A stretch of DNA of 36,598 bases, taken from Lachnospiraceae bacterium (lineage in GTDB: Bacteria > Bacillota > Clostridia > Lachnospirales > Lachnospiraceae). The stretch lies in the NCBI GenBank assembly GCA_017437065.1, contig JAFSBX010000052.1:1-36598 (forward strand). The letters are read 5' to 3'. The translations under genes and the position numbers were made by a program. Of the stretch, positions 22,805-30,701 are shown in pieces. The notes under the pieces were generated by a model, which was not told the origin of the DNA, did not search any database, and saw nothing but the letters and a program-made list of their open reading frames with translations. Each line of letters begins with the position of its first letter. The stretch's first letter is position 1.

Positions 22805-24235
22805 TTGACAAATCAGTTTTTAGAAATTCCCGATTCTTTTTGGAAATTATTCCGTTCGAAGAATCGTCAGATATATATTGATGCATTGTTGCGGATAAAT
22901 GAAGAATATCAGTACAGCAATTACTTTTTGAGTAAGGAAACATGTGTAGATGTTCTCGGCAATTATTTTACAAGAAATAAAGTAACGTTAGAGGAAGAGG
23001 AACAGGAAGAAACAGGCGAAGCGGCAGCAGAAACAATGGAAAGAATTGTGGAAGAAACAGAGCCGATACCCACGAGAATATTAAACTGGCTGTTGAAAAA
23101 CCACTGGTTGCGTAAAGTGGACGATTATAACACTATGACGATATATATCGTCATACCGGACTATGCCGCCGTGTTTATAGATGCCTTTTCCCATCTGGCA
23201 GGAGAGGAAGAGGATGAAACACAGATTTATATACAGAATGTATATGCAATTTTGTTTGCATTCCGGAATGACCCAAGAGCAAATATTGCATTGTTAAAAA
23301 CGGCGTTGATAAATACGCGTAAGTTAAATAAATCTTTGCAGGACATGCTTCATAATATAGATAAATTTTTTGAAAGTCTGTTACAGCAGGACAATTATGG
23401 AGACTTGTTGAAGGAGCATTTAGACGGGTATGTTGAAGAAATTGTACGAAAAAAATATCATATTCTGAAAACTTCGGACAATTTTTATTTGTATAAAACG
23501 GATATTAAGAAATTATTGCAGGAAATGCGGCAGGATTTGGTGTGGATGGAGAATGTCTGTCGGAAAAATAAACAGTTGCGGGGAATTGAAATTACCGTAG
23601 AAGATTTGTGCGAGCAGTTAGATATGATTGACCGTGGGTTTGCGGATATTGAGCATCGAATAATGAATATGGACAGAGAGCATACCAGATATATTCGTGC
23701 AACAGTCACCAGATTGAATTACTTGTTGAGTACCGAGGATAACATGAAGGGACTGGTGATACAGCTGTTGAATACCATATCGGATGCAGACGATACAGAG
23801 AGGGAGGAGGCGTTAATTGAAAAGACGGGAGAAATTATGAATCTGTCTTTTACGGCGTTACTTTCCAAGAAATCTTTGTATAAGAGAAGACAGACCAGAC
23901 AGAAGTTTGTGGATGCCTTGGAGCCGGAAGAAAGTACGGAAGAATTATCCCGTGAGGAAGTATTGAAGTTAAACAAAATGGAAAGACGTTACAGCAGGAA
24001 ACAGATAGAGGCGTTTGTAAGTGAACATATGCAGGGAGACTGCTTTACAGTGAATGAAGATACGGTTAACACAAATGAAGATTTTGAAAAACTGGTACTG
24101 GCATATGACCATTCCATTCGAAGAGACAGCTTTTATGAAGCGGAGATTGATGAATCCGTAGTGATTGATAATGGGAATTTCCGTTATCCCGGCATGAGTT
24201 TTAAGAGAAAACCGGGGAAAGGTCCAAATGCGTAA
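22805..24235 (+). CDS. jetA: Wadjet defence protein JetA
   Basis: JetA is the MukF-like kleisin subunit of the Wadjet complex, an SMC-type machine that recognises and cuts small circular DNA such as plasmids. The 476-aa product starts with T-N-Q-F-L-E-I-P-D-S-F-W-K-L-F, typical of the DUF5716-type JetA, and then has winged-helix and long helical regions. TTG at 22805 is the likely start: GGAGG lies 6 nt upstream and the family's N-terminal motif follows at once, whereas the in-frame ATG at 22757 sits at the transcription start. It is the first of four jet genes in standard order. Confidence 0.88.
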   Translation: MTNQFLEIPDSFWKLFRSKNRQIYIDALLRINEEYQYSNYFLSKETCVDVLGNYFTRNKVTLEEEEQEETGEAAAETMERIVEETEPIPTRILNWLLKNHWLRKVDDYNTMTIYIVIPDYAAVFIDAFSHLAGEEEDETQIYIQNVYAILFAFRNDPRANIALLKTALINTRKLNKSLQDMLHNIDKFFESLLQQDNYGDLLKEHLDGYVEEIVRKKYHILKTSDNFYLYKTDIKKLLQEMRQDLVWMENVCRKNKQLRGIEITVEDLCEQLDMIDRGFADIEHRIMNMDREHTRYIRATVTRLNYLLSTEDNMKGLVIQLLNTISDADDTEREEALIEKTGEIMNLSFTALLSKKSLYKRRQTRQKFVDALEPEESTEELSREEVLKLNKMERRYSRKQIEAFVSEHMQGDCFTVNEDTVNTNEDFEKLVLAYDHSIRRDSFYEAEIDESVVIDNGNFRYPGMSFKRKPGKGPNA

Positions 24236-24277
24236 ATCCTTAATTTGGGAGCAGTGAGAGCCGGAAGAGGAGTAAAA

Positions 24278-24904
24278 ATGATAGAATATTATGAAAATCT
24301 GATGGAGGATGAACAGCGAAAAATATCAGAATCCATTACACAGTTACATAGGCAGACATTTCTGTTGGAAAGAATATACGATAAGAAAAATAAAAGATAT
24401 ATTATCAATAAAGATTTTTACCAGTGTGATAAACACCTTGAGTTTATTAGGGCATATTTTGCCATTATGGGTATAGAAGTAGTGGAAAATTCACAGATGG
24501 GTGTGATTTATATCAGAGGCGAGCAGGTGTTAGGGGAAAGATTATCGAAACTGGCAACACTTTATATTCTGGTGTTGAAGCTGATTTATGATGAGCAGAT
24601 GGCAACGGTGTCTTCCTCTATTAATGTGGTTACGACTATTGGAGCAATCCATGAAAAGCTGGGTGTGTACCGTCTGTTGAAAAAAGAGCCGTCCATGACG
24701 GCAATTAAGGAGACATTGGCACTTTTAAAACGCTACCAGATGATTGCGACTGTGGATGCTATGGATGAAATTGACGGATACAGTAAAATTATTGTATATC
24801 CGACGGTAAATGTAGTGATGATGGGGGATGACGTCAAGGCTATATTAAAAGATTTTGAGGAAGAAGGAGAGACTGAGGATGACGACGACGAATCCGAGAT
24901 TTGA
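24278..24904 (+). CDS. jetB: Wadjet defence protein JetB
   Basis: A 208-aa DUF4194-type protein, the MukE-like partner that bridges JetA and the JetC ATPase. It consists of two winged-helix-like parts; G-V-I-Y-I-R-G-E and K-L-A-T-L-Y-I-L-V-L-K-L-I-Y are visible, and a very acidic tail (E-G-E-T-E-D-D-D-D-E) ends the protein. The start at 24278 follows AGAGGAG; an in-frame ATG at 24245 lacks a comparable site. Its last 26 nt overlap jetC, indicating translational coupling. Confidence 0.88.
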   Translation: MIEYYENLMEDEQRKISESITQLHRQTFLLERIYDKKNKRYIINKDFYQCDKHLEFIRAYFAIMGIEVVENSQMGVIYIRGEQVLGERLSKLATLYILVLKLIYDEQMATVSSSINVVTTIGAIHEKLGVYRLLKKEPSMTAIKETLALLKRYQMIATVDAMDEIDGYSKIIVYPTVNVVMMGDDVKAILKDFEEEGETEDDDDESEI

Positions 24905-27900
24905 GGCACTATCAAAGATTTGCTTAAATAACTGGCACTATATTTCTCAAAAAGTACTTCCGTTGAATCAGGGAATTAATTTTTTTACAGGGCATTCGGG
25001 AAGTGGTAAGTCTACCGTAATTGATGCGATGCAGATTGTACTTTATGCAAATACGGACGGAAGGGGATTTTTTAATAAAGCGGCTACGGATGATTCGGAT
25101 AGAAATCTGATTGAATATTTGCGAGGTATGGTAAATATAGGCGATGATAACAATTTTACTTATCTGAGAAACAACAATTTTTCCAGTACGATTGTGTTGG
25201 AGTTTCAGGATACAGAACAGGAAAATTATCAGTGTGTGGGAGTTGTATTTGATGTGGAGACTGCCACGAATGAAATTACGAAGATGTTTTTCTGGCACAA
25301 AGGTGAATTGCCAGCAGACCATTATCGTACCATTAACCGTGCCAAATCTACAGAGGAAGTGAAAACATGGCTTACGAAAAATTTTCAGAAAGAAGACTAT
25401 TATTTTGGTTCTCATAATGAAAGATTCCGTAAGCAGCTGTATGATATTTATCTCGGAGGATTGGATGGAGAGAAATTTCCAAGGCTTTTCAAGAGAGCCA
25501 TTCCGTTTCGTATGAATATCAAGCTGGAAGAGTTTGTAAAAGAATATATCTGTATGGAGCAGGATATTCACATAGAAGATATGCAACAGAGCGTTATGGA
25601 ATATGGTAGGTTGCGTAAGAAAATTGAAGAAACCTGTCGGGAGATTGAAAAACTTGGAGCAATCTGTGAGCAGAATGACATTGTTACACAGGAAAAGAGT
25701 ACGATAAAGAAACTCCAGTATTTTTGTGATAAACTGGATATTCTTAAAGAACGTCAGATACTTCAGGCGGTTCGGGATAAAGAAAAGGCTTATCAGGAAC
25801 AACTGGTGTCAATAATGCAGGACATAAAAAATAGAGGCGGATACATTCAGGAAAACAGGGAAAAGAGTGATGAGCTGTTACGTCAGATTGCATCTACGGA
25901 TTATGAACAGTTGCGGCAACAGTTGGAGGCGTTAAAGGAAATTATCGTAAGCTATGACAGAAGCCGTACGAAGTGGCAGCAGACAGCTGAAAAGCTGACT
26001 GCATGGGAAGATGTGGAGGTTGTAAGTAACCAGAGCTTATGGGATATTGAAGCTTTTCAGAGTGGAGAGATTGAAGAAGAGGCAATTTTAAGGCTGAAAA
26101 AGAATCTGGCAGAAACGAAAGAAGAAGTAGAAAAAGAACACAAAGAATACAGTAGTCAGTTGCGGGAGATGAAGCGGAACCGAAGCAGCATGGAAGAGGA
26201 ACTTGCCCAGTTAAAAATGGGTGAAAAGGCCTATCCGAAGGAGCTGGAAGAGCTTAGAAGAACGTTACAGCTTCGGTTGAGTGAGGAAAACGGAAAAGAA
26301 GTAGCGGTAGAAATACTGGCAGACCTTTTAGATATTCGTGACGAAGAATGGCGTGATGCGGTGGAAGGTTATCTTGGCAGTCAGAAATTAGGTCTGATGG
26401 TAGAACCCAAATTTGCAAAACGTGCGATGGAAATTTATCAGGAACAGGATAAAAATAAATATTTCCGTTATGGTGTCATTGATACAGAAAGAGTTTCCAA
26501 TGACAAACATCAGGTACTGGAAAATGCACTCGCAGAAGAAGTAATTACAAATAAACCGTATGTGAGGGCTTATATTGACTTTTTGTTAGGAAAAGTGATT
26601 AAATGTCATACTACGGAAGAACTTCGGGAGTGTAGAATCGGTATTACAAGTAACTGTGTGTTGTATCACAGCTACCGCATTCAGCATATGAATCCGTCAT
26701 ATTATACACGTTTTGCTTATATCGGAAAAAGCAGTTTGCAGCAGAGAATCCGTCTGCTTCAGGGAGAAATTCGTACTTTAAAGGCGAAACAGGAGCCAAT
26801 AAAACAGGAAATGGAGTCACTTGGTCGGATTTTAGAGCTGGAAGCTTTGAGTTTAGATACAGAGGAATATATCCGATGGCAACAGGAAATGCATTCCTTA
26901 AAAGGCAAACTTAAGGAACAGGAACGTCTGGAGAAACGTCTGGAGTCAGAAAACCATCAGGATATTAAACGTCTGGAAGAGGAACGAAAAGCATTGCTTG
27001 AGTTAATCAAAGGAGAAGAAGCAACACAGCGTGAGCAGGAAAAAGCACAGACTAAACTGCAAGATTCCATTGAGGAACAACAGAGGAAAATGGTGGAATT
27101 AAATGAGTCTCTTGTGGAAAAAGAAGGCAGATTTCATGCGATAGCTTCTTTTGAGACAGAATTTGATGAATTCATGAACCAAAAAGCAGGTGTTTCCTAT
27201 GAGCAAATAAAACATAAATGTGAGCAACAGTTAGAGAATTCCAATGCAAAATATGATGATGAGAGAAATAAGCTGATTGGGATTCGTTCGGATTACCTTC
27301 GTACCTATCCGAACCGTAATTTTTCTCCTACGGATGAGGATAATCGTGAATATCAGGAGCTTTATGACAGCTTAAACTGTGATAGTCTGGAGGAATTCCG
27401 AAAGAGAGCGGCACAACAGGCAAAAACTGCGGTGATTCATTTTAAAGATGACTTTATGTACAAGATCCGAAGTGCAATTAAAGAGGCACAGCAGAAAAAA
27501 GACGAGTTGAACCGGATTATCAGTAAGCTGGATTTTGGTAAAGACAAATATCAGTTCTACATCGGAAAAAATAAAGGTCCGGATGGGGAATACTACGATA
27601 TGTTTATGGACGATTCTCTGGAAATTAATCCGTCGGATTTGGACATTGGTCTGGATAATCAGTTAAATATGTTTACCATGGAGCATGAAAATCATTACAG
27701 TGCAATGATTAATGACTTAATCAGCATTTTCATCCCGCCGGATAATGCTACCGTGGAAGAGATGGAAGCCGCCAAGCGCAACATGGATAAATACGCGGAT
27801 TACCGGACATATCTGACTTTTGATATGCAACAGCTGATTCAGAATGAAGAAGAAACCATCAAAATCCGTTTAAGTAAAATGATTACCAAAAACTCCGGTG

Positions 27901-28247
27901 GTGAAGGGCAGAACCCGCTTTATGTGGCACTGCTTGCAAGCTTTGCCCAGGCATATAAGATTGACTTACGCCCGGGAATACAGAGAAATCCTACCATTCG
28001 TCTGGTTGTTTTGGATGAGGCATTTTCAAAAATGGATGCGGAAAAGGTGGCAAGCTGTATTAAGCTGATGCGTGGACTGGGATTCCAGGCGATTATCAGT
28101 GCTACCAATGATAAAATACAGAATTATCTGGAGACGGTAGACAAAGTATTTGTGTTTGCAAATCCGAATAAGAAGGCGATATCCATACAGGAGTTTGAGC
28201 GAAAAGAGTTTGAGCAGTTGAAGTCGGATATTGTGGAAGAGGAATAA
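24879..28247 (+). CDS. jetC: Wadjet SMC-like ATPase JetC
   Basis: A 1122-aa MukB/SMC-like ATPase, the motor of the Wadjet complex. Walker A is G-H-S-G-S-G-K-S-T (residues 38-46). Long coiled-coil segments (about 260-470 and 630-790, rich in E, K and Q) flank a hinge-like globular part around 480-620. The C-terminal head has the signature N-S-G-G-E-G-Q-N-P and Walker B R-L-V-V-L-D-E-A-F-S-K-M-D. All ATPase motifs are intact. The start at 24879 has GAAGGAGA upstream; the in-frame ATG at 24855 lacks a site. Wadjet loop-extrudes DNA and selects small circles; that is family knowledge. Confidence 0.93.
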   Translation: MTTTNPRFEALSKICLNNWHYISQKVLPLNQGINFFTGHSGSGKSTVIDAMQIVLYANTDGRGFFNKAATDDSDRNLIEYLRGMVNIGDDNNFTYLRNNNFSSTIVLEFQDTEQENYQCVGVVFDVETATNEITKMFFWHKGELPADHYRTINRAKSTEEVKTWLTKNFQKEDYYFGSHNERFRKQLYDIYLGGLDGEKFPRLFKRAIPFRMNIKLEEFVKEYICMEQDIHIEDMQQSVMEYGRLRKKIEETCREIEKLGAICEQNDIVTQEKSTIKKLQYFCDKLDILKERQILQAVRDKEKAYQEQLVSIMQDIKNRGGYIQENREKSDELLRQIASTDYEQLRQQLEALKEIIVSYDRSRTKWQQTAEKLTAWEDVEVVSNQSLWDIEAFQSGEIEEEAILRLKKNLAETKEEVEKEHKEYSSQLREMKRNRSSMEEELAQLKMGEKAYPKELEELRRTLQLRLSEENGKEVAVEILADLLDIRDEEWRDAVEGYLGSQKLGLMVEPKFAKRAMEIYQEQDKNKYFRYGVIDTERVSNDKHQVLENALAEEVITNKPYVRAYIDFLLGKVIKCHTTEELRECRIGITSNCVLYHSYRIQHMNPSYYTRFAYIGKSSLQQRIRLLQGEIRTLKAKQEPIKQEMESLGRILELEALSLDTEEYIRWQQEMHSLKGKLKEQERLEKRLESENHQDIKRLEEERKALLELIKGEEATQREQEKAQTKLQDSIEEQQRKMVELNESLVEKEGRFHAIASFETEFDEFMNQKAGVSYEQIKHKCEQQLENSNAKYDDERNKLIGIRSDYLRTYPNRNFSPTDEDNREYQELYDSLNCDSLEEFRKRAAQQAKTAVIHFKDDFMYKIRSAIKEAQQKKDELNRIISKLDFGKDKYQFYIGKNKGPDGEYYDMFMDDSLEINPSDLDIGLDNQLNMFTMEHENHYSAMINDLISIFIPPDNATVEEMEAAKRNMDKYADYRTYLTFDMQQLIQNEEETIKIRLSKMITKNSGGEGQNPLYVALLASFAQAYKIDLRPGIQRNPTIRLVVLDEAFSKMDAEKVASCIKLMRGLGFQAIISATNDKIQNYLETVDKVFVFANPNKKAISIQEFERKEFEQLKSDIVEEE

Positions 28248-28279
28248 CTGTTTACGAACTTTGGGGAGGCGGTTTTATT

Positions 28280-29554
28280 ATGAAGCATTATTTGATTCAT
28301 AAGATTCTGGACAAGTATGAAAGTAGCTCCGTGGATTGGAAGGAAGTGCAAGCGGGAAATCGTAGTATTAAGATTCAGCAGGCTGACTATGATAAGTTGG
28401 AAGAAATGCTTCGGCAGGAAGAGTATGAGGTAACATGGGAAGAGAACCCGGAATATGACGGGGCTGAATCCTATGTTACCGGAAAAGAGTGCCTGATAAA
28501 AGAAGCATTATGGCTGGAAGAACAGAAATTGATTTCGATTAAGTGGTTATCTTTCAAAAGTGATATTGGTTCATATAAGTATTCGTTGGAAAATATTTCC
28601 CATTTTTATAAGATGGCAGAAAGAATTCCGAAATTCGAAAAAGTTCATACAATAAGTGAAATAATTAGGAATTATTTCGGACAGGCAAAGAGTGAATGGT
28701 TGAGAGGTTATTATCAGGAACAGATGGAATTTGCAGGCAAAGGCAAAAAAACAGATTTAGAAAAACATTCAGAGGATTTGCTTATTTGCCTGAATGCATT
28801 GGAAAAACTGAAATTCCCTATGTATATAAGAGTTTTTAGTTCGCAGTATTTGGACAATTCAAAGGTCTTTGAAAATAAATTTAAATCGAAAGTGATTTCG
28901 ATTGCAAAGAACTACCATCCAACTGTGGACGAAGAAATGGAAGATTATCAGGTTCTTGAACAGCTTTATCTTGACACGTACAGTCAGGAAATGGCTGTAA
29001 AAGGAGCTTTAAAAATTCAGTTGGATGGACAGGAAATTGATTTAGCATCTTTTGTATATGGAACTGTACTGAATTCTGAAACTTTAAAGAGAGCAGAAAT
29101 TCTTTCAACGCAAGAAATACACAAAATTATTACGGTAGAAAATAAAGCGAATTTTGTTTCTATGCCATATGAAGAGAATACATTGATTATTTTTTCACAT
29201 GGATTTTTCTCGCCATTGGAAAGAGAATTTTTAAAGCAATTGGAGCAAATTCTGGAAGAAAACGTGCCGGAACAAGTACAATATTATCATACCGGAGATT
29301 TGGATTATGGAGGAATTCGTATTTTTCAGTATATCAGAAAGCAAATCTTTCCGAGGTTACAGCCATATCAGATGTCTGTGGAACAATATGAAAAATATAA
29401 GTCCAATGCCATTGATATAGAGAGAAAGCCATTACAGGAATTGCAGAAGTTTAAGGAGCCGTTGATGCAGGATTTAATTGATGCAATTTGCCGGGAAAAA
29501 AAAGTAATTGAGCAGGAGAGCTTTTTGTATAGGGAAAATGAGTCGGTAAGGTAA
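28280..29554 (+). CDS. jetD: Wadjet nuclease JetD
   Basis: A 424-aa protein with an N-terminal DUF3322-like part and a C-terminal Toprim (DUF2220/Spo11-TopoVI A-like) nuclease domain that cuts DNA trapped by JetABC. The Toprim glutamate is in T-V-E-N-K-A-N-F and the acidic pair in H-T-G-D-L-D-Y-G-G-I-R-I, so the metal site looks intact. GGGGAGG upstream supports the start. It ends the four-gene operon, followed by a terminator at 29575-29625. Confidence 0.9.
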   Translation: MKHYLIHKILDKYESSSVDWKEVQAGNRSIKIQQADYDKLEEMLRQEEYEVTWEENPEYDGAESYVTGKECLIKEALWLEEQKLISIKWLSFKSDIGSYKYSLENISHFYKMAERIPKFEKVHTISEIIRNYFGQAKSEWLRGYYQEQMEFAGKGKKTDLEKHSEDLLICLNALEKLKFPMYIRVFSSQYLDNSKVFENKFKSKVISIAKNYHPTVDEEMEDYQVLEQLYLDTYSQEMAVKGALKIQLDGQEIDLASFVYGTVLNSETLKRAEILSTQEIHKIITVENKANFVSMPYEENTLIIFSHGFFSPLEREFLKQLEQILEENVPEQVQYYHTGDLDYGGIRIFQYIRKQIFPRLQPYQMSVEQYEKYKSNAIDIERKPLQELQKFKEPLMQDLIDAICREKKVIEQESFLYRENESVR

Positions 29555-29574
29555 ATAAAATTTATAAAATGAAT

Positions 29575-29625
29575 AAACGTCGGTATCAATCATTGAAAAT
29601 TAAGTGAGTGATACTGACGTTTTTT
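29575..29625 (+). terminator. Wadjet operon terminator
   Basis: AAACGTCGGTATCA pairs with TGATACTGACGTTT (one mismatch), with T6 at the 3' side. Confidence 0.85.
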
Positions 29626-29627
29626 GG

Positions 29628-29656
29628 TTGACATTACAATTAAACTGAAATACAAT
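29628..29656 (+). promoter_or_regulatory. Promoter of the HTH-KilA-N pair
   Basis: -35 TTGACA (29628-29633, consensus), 17 bp, -10 TACAAT (29651-29656), directly after the Wadjet terminator. Confidence 0.75.
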
Positions 29657-29707
29657 AAATGCACGCAAAGCGTATATACAAATAAAGAGAAAAAAGGGGG
29701 AGCGTAG

Positions 29708-29932
29708 GTGGATATGGAATTAAGAGATGAATTAATAAAACTTAGAAAAAGTACAGGGATGAATCGTAAGGAATTTGCGGCATACTTCGGAATTCCTTAC
29801 CGAACTATGCAGGATTGGGAACTTGGTAACCGTAAAATGCCGGAATATTTGTTACGGTTGATTGCTTATAAGATGCACATGGAGAGACTACAGAAAGAGG
29901 GGAGCGAGGAGGTACATGAGAGTGAAGAATAG
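29708..29932 (+). CDS. Small HTH DNA-binding protein
   Basis: A 74-aa helix-turn-helix protein. The recognition region reads M-N-R-K-E-F-A-A-Y-F-G-I-P-Y-R-T-M-Q-D-W-E-L-G-N, a pattern (T-x-Q-x-W-E-x-G) common to small Xre-like regulators of Lachnospiraceae. A GTG at 29708, with GGGGG 7 nt upstream, is taken as the start; ATG at 29714 is the alternative. Its 3' end overlaps the KilA-N gene, so the two are a unit. Possible role: regulation of its partner or of the neighbouring defence operon. Confidence 0.75.
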   Translation: MDMELRDELIKLRKSTGMNRKEFAAYFGIPYRTMQDWELGNRKMPEYLLRLIAYKMHMERLQKEGSEEVHESEE

Positions 29933-30413
29933 AATAATTACGGTACAAGATATAGATATATCTGTATCGAGAGAAAATAGGGATGACTACATATGCATTA
30001 CCGATATAGCAGGGGCAAAAGGGGAGAATTCAAGAGCAGCAGATATTATTAGAAATTGGTTACGAAACCGAAGTACATTGGAATATCTGGCAACATGGGA
30101 ACAAATATATAATTCTGATTTTAAAGTGTTCGAATCTGAACACTTTAAAAGGCAAGCTGGATTATTAACGTTCACACCAAGTGTTTCTGAGTGGGTAGAG
30201 CAGACAAATGCAATAGGTTTATATGTGAAGCGTGGAAAATACGGGGGAACATATGCACATAAAGATATAGCCTTTGAATTTGCATCAGCAATTAGCCCCG
30301 TCTTTAAATTATATCTCATTAAGGAATTCCAAAGATTAAAAGAAGAAGAACAGAGCAGGGAGAAAATAGAGTGGAACGCAGAACTTACAAGTAAAAAGGT
30401 GTCATTTTTTTAG
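29916..30413 (+). CDS. KilA-N domain protein, probably truncated
   Basis: A 165-aa protein whose bulk is a KilA-N DNA-binding domain (D-Y-I-C-I-T-D-I-A, I-I-R-N-W-L-R-N-R, L-E-Y-L-A-T-W-E, G-L-Y-V-K-R-G-K-Y-G-G-T-Y-A-H and F-A-S-A-I-S-P-V-F-K-L-Y-L-I-K-E-F). Homologues usually continue about 100 residues beyond the E-F-Q-R-L-K helix. Here the frame ends with S-F-F-stop inside a perfect 23-bp-arm palindrome (30393-30439), so the C-terminus was probably replaced. GTG at 29922 is an alternative start with better spacing from AGGAGG. Such proteins are often of phage origin. Confidence 0.7.
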   Translation: MRVKNRIITVQDIDISVSRENRDDYICITDIAGAKGENSRAADIIRNWLRNRSTLEYLATWEQIYNSDFKVFESEHFKRQAGLLTFTPSVSEWVEQTNAIGLYVKRGKYGGTYAHKDIAFEFASAISPVFKLYLIKEFQRLKEEEQSREKIEWNAELTSKKVSFF

Positions 30414-30439
30414 AAATTCTAAAAAAATGACACCTTTTT
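30393..30439. repeat. Perfect 23-bp-arm palindrome
   Basis: Arms 30393-30415 and 30417-30439 are exact complements around one A, each containing GGTGTCAT and runs of A/T. It supplies the stop codon of the KilA-N gene and could act as a terminator on both strands. Its perfection suggests a recent insertion of a mobile palindrome or a residual transposon end. Confidence 0.7.
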
Positions 30440-30701
30440 GAAAAATACAGACTTATACACGGTTGTGTAAAAGTGATAAATTTGTGAACATGACAAACCT
30501 AAAGATAAGCAAAAACACCAAATGCTTATTAAAATAAAAATTATAAAAGGAGGTAAAATGATGAGGAAAAAATGAATTTATGTCTAAAGTTTGTCTAAAA
30601 TTACACTAAAGAACGCCGAAAGAGAACTCGGCAAAGCAAATGGGGTTAAAAAGTAGAAAAGCAGTGAAATTGGCACTGCACAGTATTGGAAGGAGAAGGA
30701 A
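30440..30701 (+). other. Structured leader of the glucanase gene
   Basis: A strong ribosome binding site, AAAAGGAGG, serves a five-codon frame M-M-R-K-K-stop at 30558-30575. Two hairpins follow, GCCGA/TCGGC (about 30613-30630) and GCAGTG/CACTGC (about 30660-30680), before the real start at 30702. The leader may carry post-transcriptional control. No known riboswitch is matched. Confidence 0.45.

Noticed and set aside
24924-25802. Long 292-codon frame antisense to jetC
   Set aside because: It mirrors the jetC coding frame, has no ribosome binding site and an atypical residue composition, and jetC itself has all its motifs.
30595-30690. Possible c-di-GMP-I riboswitch in the glucanase leader, from GGCAAAGC and GGGGTTAAA segments
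   Set aside because: The conserved G-A-C-G-C-A-A-A-G block, the tetraloop-receptor stem and the G-G-G-C-A-A-A-C-C strand are not present in the right order, so the resemblance is superficial.
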